Positions 16,702 through 25,715 are shown, counted from the stretch's first letter. The stretch is DNA of 64,000 nt from Pirellulimonas nuda (GCF_007750855.1 NZ_CP036291.1:1736001-1800000), one strand, 5' to 3'. Notes: generated by a model from the sequence alone, not told the origin. Numbers and translations: made by a program.

Positions 16702-19700
16702 CTACTCTGCGGGAGAGAGCGTCTGCGAGAGCGACTTCTGCACCCACTCAAGCCAGGCCTTGGTCGGGAGCCCGTAGGGGCGGAACTTCTCGATCTGCCC
16801 CGTCTCGTCGCTGTAGAACAACGCCCGGAACGCCCGCAGCCTTGCCGCGGCCGGGGTGTCGAGCAGGTTGCTCGAGTCGGCGGCCGACATCTGGAAGGCG
16901 ATCCGCATGCCGAACTCGCGGAGGGTCATGCGGTCGGTGATCCGGCCGACCGTGTTGTAGCTGTCGCACCAGACCAGGGCGTGAACGCCGAGGCCGGGGC
17001 CCGACCTGAGCAGCTCAGCGAACTGCTTGTCGGGGCTGGCCGGCTTGTCGCGATCGGAAGAGAAGCTGAAGTCGTCTTCGCTGCGTCGCAGTTCGCGCAG
17101 GCGGCCGGCGTTCCAGACGATCAAGAACAGCGGCGGGGCGTGGTCTTCGTTCGCCTCGTCGCGACGCGCAGCCTCAGACGCGACGGACGCCAGCGCTTCG
17201 GTGGTCTGCCCCGCGTCGTACCGCTGCAGCCGATCGCCGAGCGCGGCGGCGACGGCGGGCCAAACCGCCGCGGCGCCATCGTCGGCCCGCGTGCCGTCTA
17301 GCACTACCACACGCGCCTCGGGGTGGCTGGCGGCGAGCGCCACGGCCGCGGCCGAGAGGATGCCGGCGGCCTCGGCCTCGTTGGGTCCGACCATCAGCAG
17401 GTTGGCGCCGGCGTGGCGGCCGAACTCGGCCCGCGTGGGGGGTTTGATGGCGATGGCGTCGCCCAGCCACGCTTGCGGGACGGCGACGGGGCGGAGCCCG
17501 TCAGCAAGCTGAGCTTGCTGAGTGAGCAGGGTGGTGAGCTGCTTGTTCTCTTGCGGGTCGGCGGGGGCGGCGCCCTCGAAGACAATGGTGGGTGGGACCT
17601 CGACCCCGCGGCGCTCCCGCTCGGCCTGGGCCAGGGCCAGCCAGTCGATCCGCTGCGCGTCGGGGAGCCACACCACCTGGAACGGCTCGTTGGCGGCCAG
17701 CAGGCCGTTCTGGTCGTTGTAGATGGCTTCGCCAGGGCGGCGCAAGTAGCGGGCGGCCGTGTTGCGTTCGTCGCTGAGGATCAGGTGGGCGTCCGCCTCG
17801 CTCGACTGCAGCGCCACCCGCACCGCGATCTGCCCCAGCGTGCTGCGGGCGATGGAGTAGGCGCCCGAGAGCGTTTGTGTCCCCAAGATTACGTGCATCC
17901 CAAACGCGCGACCTTGCCGCACGAGGCGGTCAAGCAGCAACTGGGCGTCTTGCGCCAGACGGTCGTCTTCCACGAACAATTCTTGAAACTCATCGATCAC
18001 CAGCAGGATGCGCGGCATCGGATCGTCGGGGCGTGCGGCGCGGTAGTCGGCTAAGCCCTGCACCGCGACCTCGCGGTACAGCTCGCCGCGGCGCTTGAGC
18101 TCTTCGTCGAGGCGCTCCAAGACGCTGAGGCCAAACTCGCGTTCGCTCTCGATCGCCACCACGCGGGCGTGCGGCAGCCGGCCGTAGGCGTAGGCCTGGA
18201 ACTCGACCCCCTTCTTGAAGTCGACCAAGTAGAACTCCAGCTCGTCCGGCGTGAACCGCAGCGCGGCGCTGGTCACTAGCGCGTGCAGGAACGTGCTCTT
18301 GCCGGAGCCGGTCTTCCCCGCAACCAACAGGTGGTGGGCGGCGCCCTTGCCCAGCCGCACGTACTGCAGCCGGTTGGCGCCGGCGCGGCCGACGGGGATT
18401 AGCAGCTCGTCGCTGCAGACGTCTTCCCACAAGTGATCGGGGTCCGGGGCGACGATGCTGAAGGGCGCCTCGACCTTGATCGCCCCCTTGGCCGCCTGGC
18501 CCGCGCGGCGGATGGCGTCGACCATCAGCTCACCCGGGGGCGAACCGGCGACCGCCAACGGGAACTTCTCGAACACAGGCTGTCGCCACGTCAGACGCTC
18601 CGCCTGCGGCAGCCATTCCAGCAGCACGGCGTCTTCGGTCAGGTCGCCCAGGCGGAAGTCGCTGGGGAAGCGGGCGGTCCGGTCGATGCTCGCCAGCACG
18701 TACACTCCGCACCGCGGGCCCCCCGAGACGATGCTGATCAGCCGCCTGACGGCCGTGTCGGAGAACGCGTGCGGGAAGCCCGCGATCACCACCACCTGCA
18801 GCGGCTCGGCCACCTCGCCGGCCTGGGCGTTGTACTCGTGGATCGTGGCGTACTCGTCCCGCAGGAACTTCTGGATCACCGTCTCCATGTGGTTGGTGAC
18901 CCGGGCGAGCTGCTCGTCGATGTCGCGCGGCTCGGCCCAGATGCGGCCGGCGATCAGGTTGTCGTCGTAGTCGGCCAGGTGCATGAACGCGGCGAAGCTC
19001 TCGCCCAAGCCGGTGGGGTCGAGCAGCGTGAACCGCACCTTGCCGGCCGGCAGGCCCGTGAGGAACCGGAACGCCACGGTCTGGACCAGCTCGGCCGCGA
19101 CTGCGCGGCCGGCTCCCTCGGCCAGGACAAACAGCGACGGCTGTTCGTTCAGCGTGACCAGCGCGGGAACCTCGATCTGATTGGTCGGCGGCGCCAGGCG
19201 CGGGTCTTCGGGGAGCGCGTGCTTTACGCGGGCCAGATCGATCGTGACCCGGCCAAACTCTACCGCGGGGATCATCTGCTGCGTCGGACGCCACGCGTCG
19301 AGGTCGATCGCTTCCCAGTCGGCCGGGAAGTGGGCGTCGCACACGGACCGCTCGGCCGCGAACGCCTCGTGGATCTCGGCGACGCCCGACAACCAAGCCT
19401 CGGCCATGGCGGCCCAGTCGCGGTCGTGCGTTGCATTGATCTCGGCGATCGCCGTGTCGCGCTGCGCCGCGCTCGCCGCGGCGTCTGCGTCCCGCTGGGC
19501 GGTCGCCCGGCCGAGCGCTTCGGCGAGCTCGGCGTCGAGCCGCGAGCCGCCCGACTCGCGCTCGGCGCGCAGGGTCTCAAGCCGGTGCGGGTACGACCGG
19601 CCGGCGCGGACCAGCTCTTGCTCCACCTGGGCGGTCACGCCATCGATGCGGCTCTTGACTTCGAAGCCGACGGCGGCCAGCTCTGCGTCGCGCGTATCCA

Positions 19701-20643
19701 CCAGCGACTGCGCTTCCTCCTGCTCGCGGAGCAGCGCGGCGGCCCGGTACGTTTGGATCGCGCTGCGGGCGTCGGCAAGGGCCGACGCGATGCCGTCGAA
19801 CGCCTCGGCGCCGGCGGCGCGAGACTTGGGCCAAGCCAGCAGCCGCAGCAGGGCGCCGCTCGCCACGAGCGCGCCGACGGCCGCCCCCCAAGCAAACGGG
19901 CTGACGGGTCCGGCCCGCCAAGCGGCGAGGGCGTAGTTGCACAGCGCCACGCCGCCGACCAGCACCCATGGCGTGGCGCCCTCAAACAGGCGGGGCAACT
20001 TCTGGGCGTAGAGCGCCTCAACACGCCGCCGCGCCTCGGCGGCCGTCGCCTCGGCCCGCTGCTGAACCGCTTCCACCGCCGGCGTGTCGGCCGGCTGGGG
20101 CGGGGAGGGCGTTGTCAACTTGCTGACGTCGGTCGCGCTGGAGAACTGGCGCCGCGACTTGAGGATGGCGACCGTGTCGCCGGCGAGCGCTTCGAGGCTC
20201 CGCCACGCCGCCCCCAGGGGCGCCAGCGCCTGCTCCCGCCTCTGGGCCGGCTCGTCCTTGCGGGCCTCGTAGATGCTGAGGGTCTCGAACGCCACGCGAC
20301 GCTGCAGCTCGAGCGCCTCGGCCTCGGTTGCGCCGCGCTGCGTTTCAGCCGCGGAACGGACGCCGTGGTACTCCGCCTGTACCGCTTCGCGACGGGCGTT
20401 GAGATCCTTGTCGAGTTCCGCGACCGCCGCGGCGTGTCGCGATTCGGCCTCGTTGGTCGTGGCGGCGTGGGCCCGCACGATCGCGTCGGCCTCGCGACGG
20501 AATCGCTCGTGGGCGAGCCGTGTTTCGGACGACTGCGCGATCGCGATCCGCTGCTCGGCCTCGTGACGATCGGTGGCGAGCCGCTGCAGGCGCGCGAGCA
20601 GCGCTGCTTGACGTTGGGTCGAGAGTTCGGGCGCCGCGGCCAT
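16702..20643 (-). CDS. FtsK/SpoIIIE (EccC-like) membrane ATPase of a WXG100 operon
   Basis: This 1313-residue protein has an N-terminal coiled coil (about 1-180), two membrane helices (about 218-240 and 247-268), a second coiled coil (about 280-400), and then a mixed domain before the motor. The first ATPase domain has Walker A GKTGSGKSTF (near 775) and Walker B ILLVIDEFQELF (near 882), with the GTQTLSG segment typical of FtsK/EccC. A second P-loop-like domain (near 1084, GPNEAEAAG) is degenerate. In type VII secretion such an ATPase drives export of WXG100 proteins. Here it closes an operon with a WXG100-like gene. A role in DNA translocation cannot be excluded, but the gamma DNA-reading domain of FtsK is not apparent. 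A palindrome half copy is translated near residue 1045. Confidence 0.85.
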   Translation of the reverse strand: MAAAPELSTQRQAALLARLQRLATDRHEAEQRIAIAQSSETRLAHERFRREADAIVRAHAATTNEAESRHAAAVAELDKDLNARREAVQAEYHGVRSAAETQRGATEAEALELQRRVAFETLSIYEARKDEPAQRREQALAPLGAAWRSLEALAGDTVAILKSRRQFSSATDVSKLTTPSPPQPADTPAVEAVQQRAEATAAEARRRVEALYAQKLPRLFEGATPWVLVGGVALCNYALAAWRAGPVSPFAWGAAVGALVASGALLRLLAWPKSRAAGAEAFDGIASALADARSAIQTYRAAALLREQEEAQSLVDTRDAELAAVGFEVKSRIDGVTAQVEQELVRAGRSYPHRLETLRAERESGGSRLDAELAEALGRATAQRDADAAASAAQRDTAIAEINATHDRDWAAMAEAWLSGVAEIHEAFAAERSVCDAHFPADWEAIDLDAWRPTQQMIPAVEFGRVTIDLARVKHALPEDPRLAPPTNQIEVPALVTLNEQPSLFVLAEGAGRAVAAELVQTVAFRFLTGLPAGKVRFTLLDPTGLGESFAAFMHLADYDDNLIAGRIWAEPRDIDEQLARVTNHMETVIQKFLRDEYATIHEYNAQAGEVAEPLQVVVIAGFPHAFSDTAVRRLISIVSGGPRCGVYVLASIDRTARFPSDFRLGDLTEDAVLLEWLPQAERLTWRQPVFEKFPLAVAGSPPGELMVDAIRRAGQAAKGAIKVEAPFSIVAPDPDHLWEDVCSDELLIPVGRAGANRLQYVRLGKGAAHHLLVAGKTGSGKSTFLHALVTSAALRFTPDELEFYLVDFKKGVEFQAYAYGRLPHARVVAIESEREFGLSVLERLDEELKRRGELYREVAVQGLADYRAARPDDPMPRILLVIDEFQELFVEDDRLAQDAQLLLDRLVRQGRAFGMHVILGTQTLSGAYSIARSTLGQIAVRVALQSSEADAHLILSDERNTAARYLRRPGEAIYNDQNGLLAANEPFQVVWLPDAQRIDWLALAQAERERRGVEVPPTIVFEGAAPADPQENKQLTTLLTQQAQLADGLRPVAVPQAWLGDAIAIKPPTRAEFGRHAGANLLMVGPNEAEAAGILSAAAVALAASHPEARVVVLDGTRADDGAAAVWPAVAAALGDRLQRYDAGQTTEALASVASEAARRDEANEDHAPPLFLIVWNAGRLRELRRSEDDFSFSSDRDKPASPDKQFAELLRSGPGLGVHALVWCDSYNTVGRITDRMTLREFGMRIAFQMSAADSSNLLDTPAAARLRAFRALFYSDETGQIEKFRPYGLPTKAWLEWVQKSLSQTLSPAE
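17485..17520. repeat. Palindrome half-copy inside the FtsK-like gene
   Basis: GACGGGGCGGAGCCCGTC followed by an inverted CAGCAAGCT/AGCTTGCTG pair matches the intergenic repeat family at 12027 and 16525. It is translated in frame as ADGLRPVAV between the two ATPase-like domains, so it has become a linker. Confidence 0.7.
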
Positions 20644-20702
20644 GCCTACCCTGGGTCACGAGTGCGAGGACTGGTTCCCACTAAGGATAGCGGATTATCG
20701 GG

Positions 20703-20927
20703 CTATTGGTCTGCATCGCGTTGCGCCTCGCCGGCGATCAGGGCGAGCCTGCCGATCGCGTCGAGCGTCCCCTTAATCACCGGGGCCATCGGCTCGATCC
20801 GGTCCTCAAACACCGCCCGGCTTACCGGGTCGTTCCAATCTGCCGACGCGGACTCGTACGCCAGCAGCAGGTCTTCGTACGCCTGGCGGATGCGGCCGGC
20901 GCCCGTTTCTAGATCAACGCGTCTCAC
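20703..20927 (-). CDS. Small helical WXG-like protein
   Basis: This 74-residue protein is predicted by eye to be two helices joined near the central Trp-Asn-Asp (residues 31-33), recalling the helix-turn-helix of WXG100 proteins, though it is shorter and the Gly is Asp. Its ATG overlaps the stop of the 179-residue gene (ATGA, 20924-20927), and it ends 59 bases before the FtsK-like gene. It is probably a partner or substrate of the same system. There is no signal peptide. The family is not recognised. Confidence 0.7.
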   Translation of the reverse strand: MRRVDLETGAGRIRQAYEDLLLAYESASADWNDPVSRAVFEDRIEPMAPVIKGTLDAIGRLALIAGEAQRDADQ

Positions 20928-21463
20928 GTGGGCTCCTCGCTTATCGGTCCTGGCGCCTCGGAGGGGGCGGCAGCCGGCGGAGCCGACGCGCGGCCCGAGG
21001 CGTACCGGCTAAGGCTCGCCAGCACCCGGTCGAGCGCCGCCACGGCCGCGGGCGCCTCGACGTCGGCAAGCTGCTTGAGGCTGTTGACCCGTCCCCGGTA
21101 TTCGTCCAGCTCGTGCTGCAGGTCGCGCACCCACTCGCGCAGACGCTGGAACTTGGCCTCGCAATACGCCTGCCGTTGCTCGGCCCGGCGGAGCGCCTTC
21201 CGCTGCTCGACGCACGCCGGACGCTCGTCCGCGACGGGGTACATGAGCTTGCGGTTGAGCTCGGCCCGGGCCTGGGCGACCTCGTCCCAGCTACGTCGCA
21301 ACTGCTCGCGCCAGTAGCCGGGGCGGTCGTGCTCGATCCAGTCCAGCAGCCGCCTGAGTTCCGTCTCGATCTCATCGAGGCCCAACCTTACCTGATCGGC
21401 AAAGTTGACCGCCGCGGCCCGCACCGCCAGGATCGCATCGGTCGAGCGGACGTTGGCCGACAT
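20924..21463 (-). CDS. Coiled-coil protein of the WXG100 operon
   Basis: The 179-residue product is almost wholly helical: heptad-rich segments run from about residue 20 to 150, with several Trp (for example GYWREQLRRSWDEV), and a Pro/Ala/Ser-rich disordered tail follows. No signal peptide or membrane helix is present. I do not recognise a characterised family. Its position between the WXG100-like gene and the 74-residue gene, with translational overlap to the latter, suggests a structural, chaperone or substrate role in the same complex. Confidence 0.75.
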   Translation of the reverse strand: MSANVRSTDAILAVRAAAVNFADQVRLGLDEIETELRRLLDWIEHDRPGYWREQLRRSWDEVAQARAELNRKLMYPVADERPACVEQRKALRRAEQRQAYCEAKFQRLREWVRDLQHELDEYRGRVNSLKQLADVEAPAAVAALDRVLASLSRYASGRASAPPAAAPSEAPGPISEEPT

Positions 21464-21471
21464 AGGGGCGA

Positions 21472-21547
21472 GGGGTTAGGGGCGAGAGGCGTGGACGTTG
21501 CGCGCGGAGAGTCCGAACATTGCTTGCGCGTTCTCGCCCCTCACCTC
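21472..21547. repeat. Hairpin at the 3' end of the WXG100-like gene
   Basis: Arms GGGGTTAGGGGCGAGA (21472-21487) and TCTCGCCCCTCACCTC (21532-21547) pair at about 13 of 16 positions. The right arm overlaps the last codons of the WXG100-like gene. In mRNA this could stabilise or attenuate the transcript between the first and second genes of the operon. Confidence 0.55.
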
Positions 21548-21813
21548 TGCTGCAGGTACTCGTCGATGCGGTCTGCCTTGCGGAGCAGGAACGGCGCATG
21601 GTCGTTCGTCGATTCAACGTAGCGCGCGATCGCCTTGGTTTGTTCCTCGAAGTCCTCGACAAACTTCTTGTGCTCCTGGTCACGCCAGGTGGCGCTCAGG
21701 GCATGGAGCTGCGCGCTCAGCGCGCCCATCCGCTCCTCCAACTCCTGATTGAACTTGCGCAGGTTGTTGGCGAAGCGCCGAAGCTCGGCCGGGTCAACGA
21801 TGGCTTGCGACAT
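21541..21813 (-). CDS. WXG100-family-like protein
   Basis: The 90-residue product matches the WXG100/ESAT-6 plan: about 100 residues, no signal peptide, two helices (about 8-40 and 46-85), and a central turn with Trp43 in the motif W-R-D. The Gly of WXG is Asp here, which is tolerated in the family. The canonical C-terminal YxxxD/E export signal is not evident. It is the first gene of the operon with a possible SD (AAGGGG, seven bases before the ATG). In type VII systems such proteins are exported dimers or chaperones. Downstream genes encode two helical proteins and the FtsK-like ATPase. Confidence 0.8.
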   Translation of the reverse strand: MSQAIVDPAELRRFANNLRKFNQELEERMGALSAQLHALSATWRDQEHKKFVEDFEEQTKAIARYVESTNDHAPFLLRKADRIDEYLQQR

Positions 21814-21941
21814 ACCGAGGCCCCTTGAAATAGCTCGCCGGCGCAGGTCGCGCAGCGACTCCTGAGGTGTTTCGTCCGCTCACCTGTTTGCTATTGCGTC
21901 GCCGGTTCGCCAGCCCCCAGGGTCCAGCGGCCGACCGCCCG

Positions 21942-24900
21942 CTATCGGGCGGTCGCCGACGCCGTGGCGGCTTTCGACGCGCGTCCGGCCGACTCGCCGG
22001 TTGCCTCTTCGTAGCACTCCACCAACAAGGCCGCCGCCTGGCGGATCTGGTCTTCGGTGTGGAGCGCGTTGATGAAGAACCGCAGGCGGGCGCGTTCCTC
22101 TTCGACGGCGGGGTGCAGGATCGGCTGCACGTTGACGCCGCGGGCGAACATCATCCTCGAGAGCCGGATCGCCAGGATCGAGTTGCCGGTAATGATCGGC
22201 ACGATCGGCGTGCCGCCGCTCATCCCGGTGTTCAGCCCCGCTTGCTTCGCCAGCGACAGGAACAGCTCGGAGTTACGCCGGAGCCGCTCTACACGCTGGG
22301 GCTCGGCCAGCAGCAGTTGCAACGCTTTCAGGGCCGCCGCGGTGTCGGGTGGCGAGAGGCCCGTGCTGAACACGAAGCCGGGGGCGGTGTACTTGAGGTA
22401 GCGGATCATCTCGGCGCTGCCGGCGATGTAGCCGCCGCTCGACCCGAGCCCCTTCGACAGGGTCCCCATCCAGATGTCGACGTCCCCGGGGCTGAGGTCG
22501 GCGTACTCGGACATCCCCAGGCCGCGCTCGCCCATGGTCCCCAGCGAGTGGGCCTCGTCGACGTACAGGTTGCACTGGTGCTCGTTCTTCAGTTCGACGA
22601 ACTTGCGGATGTCGCAGAAGTCGCCGTCCATGCTGTAGACCCCCTCGACGGCGATCAGCACGCGGCGGTACTCGCCGCGGTAGCGCTCGAGCAGCTCGGC
22701 GCACGCTTGATGGTCGTTGTGGGGGAAGGCCCGGCGGAGCGCGCCGGAGAGGCGGGCGCCCTGCACGATGCTGTTGTGGGCCAGCGAGTCGTGCAGCACC
22801 AGGTCGCCTGGGCCGAACAAGTGCCCGATCACCGTCTCGTTGGTGGCGTGCCCGCCGACCATCGCGATCGCGTCTTCTGCGTGCAACGTCTTGGAGATCA
22901 GTTGCTCAAGCTCGAGGTGGATTGTCTTTTCGCCCGAGACGAGCCGGCTCGCAGAAACGCTGGTGCCGAAGCGGTCGACCGCTGCTTTGGTCGCCGTGGC
23001 GACGGCGGGGTCCCCAGACATGCCGAGGTAGTTGAAGCTGCTGAAATTGATGTACTCGCGGCCGCCGATCAGGGCGGTGTCGTTCGTCAGGCCTTCGTGC
23101 ACCGTGAAGTAGGGGTTGCCGAAACCGGCCCCTTCGGCCATCCGGATGCTCTCTGCCAGACGCTGGTACTCCGGGCTTTCCGCGAAGTTGTAGTCGCCGG
23201 GAAGCACCTGACGGGCCGTGGGCTTCGTGGCGTCGGGCGAGACGAGGTGCTGCTCGACCGCGCGAACCACGTCGCGGCAGGTCTCCATCCCCAAGATGGC
23301 TTCTTCCGGGAATCGCCCGCCGAAGTCGTCTTCCAACGCGGCGACAATCTCCATCCGCTCAAGCGAGTCGAGCCCGAGCGACGGGATATCGGAGTCGAGC
23401 GTCAGCCCGGCGGAGCGTTCCTTGGCCACCGCCCGAACCGTCGCCAACACGCGGTCGACAATGTCGGTGCGCTCGGTCGCGGCTGGGGCCTTGCGCGGGG
23501 GCTGGCCGTTCGTGTCGGCGGTCGCCGCCGGCGGGGCGGGGGGGGTGGGTTCGGTCGCATCGGCGTCGGCCGCGGCGCGACGTCGGCCGTGCACCGTGAC
23601 GCCCCCCGTGGCGGACCATTCGGCGGACACCGAAAGCGTCCCGTCCAGGTACGCCTGGCGGCACGCGTGCCGCTGGATCTTTCCGCTGGAGGTCTTCGGG
23701 ATGGAGTTGGGCTTGATCAACACAATCGCGGCGGGCGCCACGTCGTGCATCTCAGAGATCGCCTTGCGGACCGCGGTGAACACTTCCTCGATGTCGATCC
23801 GCCGGTCGCGGCCCGCTTCGTGCACCAGCACCAGCTTCTCGCGGCCATCCTCACCGACGGTGAACGCGGCCCCGCTCGAGGGGGGGAGGTACGGGTGGGC
23901 GTGCTCGACCGTCAGCTCCAGGTCCTGCGGGTAGTGATTGGCGCCGTTGATGATGATCAGGTCTTTCAGCCGGCCGCTGATGAACAGCTCGTCGCCGTCC
24001 AGGAATCCAAGGTCGCCGGTGCGGAGGAACGGCCCGCGGCCCGACGCGGTGGTGGCGGCGAAGGTTTCGCGCGACAGCTCGTCGCGGCGCCAGTAGCCCT
24101 GCGCTACGCTCGGGCCGGCAACCCACACCTCGCCGACGATCCGCTCGGGCTGCTCCTCGTGCGTCTCCGGGTCGACGATCGCCACGCGCTGACCGGTGGA
24201 AGTGACGCCAGAGCTAACGACGGTGAGCGCCGCCCCGCCTGTCGAGTCGGCCATCGAGCGGGCGACGCCCTGCTTCATGGCTTCGGCGTCGTACGACCGC
24301 ACCACCGGCTCGCTGTACTTATCGGACGCGGTCACCATCAGCGTCGATTCGGCCAAACCGTAGCAGGTGAGGAAGCCCCGGGACTGGAAGCCGGCCACGG
24401 CAAACTTGCGGCTGAACTTCTCCATCGTCTCGGCCCGCACCGGCTCCGCGCCGTTGAAGGCGACGGACCATTGGCTCAGGTCGAGCGTTGCCGCTTCTTC
24501 GTCGCTGATGCGCTCGGCGGCGAGCTCGTAGGCGAAGTTCGGCCCGCCGCTGATTACCGCCCCGGTGTCCGACACCGCCTTGAGCCACCGAAGCGGCTTC
24601 TGCAGGAAGTGCGTCGGCGTCATCAGCGTGTTGGGCCGCGCAAAGTAGATCGGCTGGATCACGCCGCCGATCAGCCCCATGTCGTGGTACAGCGGCAGCC
24701 AGGTGACCCCTTGGCCGCTGGTGGTCGGTTTGAAGGCGTCGGAGATGTACTTCGTGTTGCTCAGCAGGTTGCCGTGGCTGAGCATGACCCCCTTCGGCGT
24801 GCCGGTGGAGCCGGACGTGTACTGCAGGAACGCAAGCGTGTCGGGCGTGACCCGCGTGCGACGCCATTTGTCTCCGATGCTGACGTCGAGCTTGTCGGTG

Positions 24901-25412
24901 CTGATCCAGGGCACGTCCAGCAGCGCCGGCTGGTCGTGGATCATGGGCTCGATCCGCGCCCACGCTTCTGCGGTGGTCAGCGCCACCTTCGGAGAGGCGT
25001 CTTTCAGGATCGACTGGATGCGCGTCAGGTTGCGGTTGCGACGCGGCGGGTAGGCCGGCACGGCCACCACGCCGGCGTACAGGCAGCCGAAGAACGCCGC
25101 GATGAAATCGAGCCCCGACGGGTAGAGCAGCAGCGCGCGCTCACCGGCCAGGTTGCGGCCCTGCAGCTCCGTGGCCACGGCGCGCGCCTTCGCGTCGAGC
25201 TGGCCGTAGTTGATGTGTTGGCGCTGCGTCTCGCCATCCACGAGGAAAGTAAAGGCGCGCTCGCCCGGGTAGCGGGTAGCGCGTTCCCGCAGCAACGACA
25301 CCAGGTCGGGGGCGTCGCTTGGGATGGTCAGCGGTTCAAAGCCTTGCCAAGTCACGCCGGTCCAAACTCCAGGGAAGGCTGGGCAGAAAGGTTGCGGAGC
25401 GTCGAAAAGCAT
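21942..25412 (-). CDS. Fatty acyl-AMP ligase / ACP / alpha-oxoamine synthase fusion
   Basis: This 1156-residue protein joins three catalytic units. The N-terminal 565 residues are a FAAL-type adenylating enzyme (P-loop YTSGSTGTPKGVMLSH, then LPLYHDMGLIGG and FFRTGDLG-like LRTGDLGFLDG). An acyl carrier protein follows at about 630-720 with the phosphopantetheine Ser in LGLDSLERM (near 681). The last 400 residues are a PLP alpha-oxoamine synthase (KBL/SPT/BioF family) with YVDEAHSLG and the PLP Lys in GTLSKGLGSSGG (near 987). It likely activates a fatty acid, loads it on its own ACP and condenses it with an amino acid to a 3-ketoalkylamine, as in sphingolipid or sulfonolipid synthesis. The amino-acid substrate is not readable. 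Start 25412 is chosen; 25454 is also open. Confidence 0.88.
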   Translation of the reverse strand: MLFDAPQPFCPAFPGVWTGVTWQGFEPLTIPSDAPDLVSLLRERATRYPGERAFTFLVDGETQRQHINYGQLDAKARAVATELQGRNLAGERALLLYPSGLDFIAAFFGCLYAGVVAVPAYPPRRNRNLTRIQSILKDASPKVALTTAEAWARIEPMIHDQPALLDVPWISTDKLDVSIGDKWRRTRVTPDTLAFLQYTSGSTGTPKGVMLSHGNLLSNTKYISDAFKPTTSGQGVTWLPLYHDMGLIGGVIQPIYFARPNTLMTPTHFLQKPLRWLKAVSDTGAVISGGPNFAYELAAERISDEEAATLDLSQWSVAFNGAEPVRAETMEKFSRKFAVAGFQSRGFLTCYGLAESTLMVTASDKYSEPVVRSYDAEAMKQGVARSMADSTGGAALTVVSSGVTSTGQRVAIVDPETHEEQPERIVGEVWVAGPSVAQGYWRRDELSRETFAATTASGRGPFLRTGDLGFLDGDELFISGRLKDLIIINGANHYPQDLELTVEHAHPYLPPSSGAAFTVGEDGREKLVLVHEAGRDRRIDIEEVFTAVRKAISEMHDVAPAAIVLIKPNSIPKTSSGKIQRHACRQAYLDGTLSVSAEWSATGGVTVHGRRRAAADADATEPTPPAPPAATADTNGQPPRKAPAATERTDIVDRVLATVRAVAKERSAGLTLDSDIPSLGLDSLERMEIVAALEDDFGGRFPEEAILGMETCRDVVRAVEQHLVSPDATKPTARQVLPGDYNFAESPEYQRLAESIRMAEGAGFGNPYFTVHEGLTNDTALIGGREYINFSSFNYLGMSGDPAVATATKAAVDRFGTSVSASRLVSGEKTIHLELEQLISKTLHAEDAIAMVGGHATNETVIGHLFGPGDLVLHDSLAHNSIVQGARLSGALRRAFPHNDHQACAELLERYRGEYRRVLIAVEGVYSMDGDFCDIRKFVELKNEHQCNLYVDEAHSLGTMGERGLGMSEYADLSPGDVDIWMGTLSKGLGSSGGYIAGSAEMIRYLKYTAPGFVFSTGLSPPDTAAALKALQLLLAEPQRVERLRRNSELFLSLAKQAGLNTGMSGGTPIVPIITGNSILAIRLSRMMFARGVNVQPILHPAVEEERARLRFFINALHTEDQIRQAAALLVECYEEATGESAGRASKAATASATAR

Positions 25413-25640
25413 GCGGTGCTCGACAGGTCTTATTAAAATGGAATGACTGGGCAATTTCTAGCGCCGAATCGCCGAACTGGTCAGAAAGTCGCCCAGACGC
25501 CGGCCTTACCCATATCGTCGCCTGCCGCCGGCGGGCCACGCCCGAAGGGCTTTGCGGCACGGTTGCGCCGGTTGCGGGGGGTTTGCCCCTGGTGCGGGTA
25601 GGCGCTCGAACGGCCATGGTTCGGGCCTAGAAACGCAATC

Positions 25641-25672
25641 AGCCGGCGGGGGAGTACCCCCCACCGGCTGGC
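25641..25672 (-). terminator. Hairpin terminator after the barrel gene
   Basis: AGCCGGCGGGGG and CCCCCCACCGGCT form a strong stem around an AGTA loop, about 45 bases downstream of the BBP7-like gene on the minus strand. A T-run is weak, so efficiency is uncertain. The gap 25413-25715 holds no other evident gene; it also contains the upstream region of the fused-enzyme gene. Confidence 0.6.
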
Positions 25673-25715
25673 GGCGTTTGTCGTCGTCGCGGCCCCCCGT
25701 TGAGGCGCGGCGGTT

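Noticed and set aside
21867-25436. Long plus-strand open frame of about 1190 codons opposite the acyl-ligase fusion
   Set aside because: It is the antisense of the fused enzyme; its translation is Arg/Gly/Val-rich and lacks domains, which is typical for GC-rich genes.
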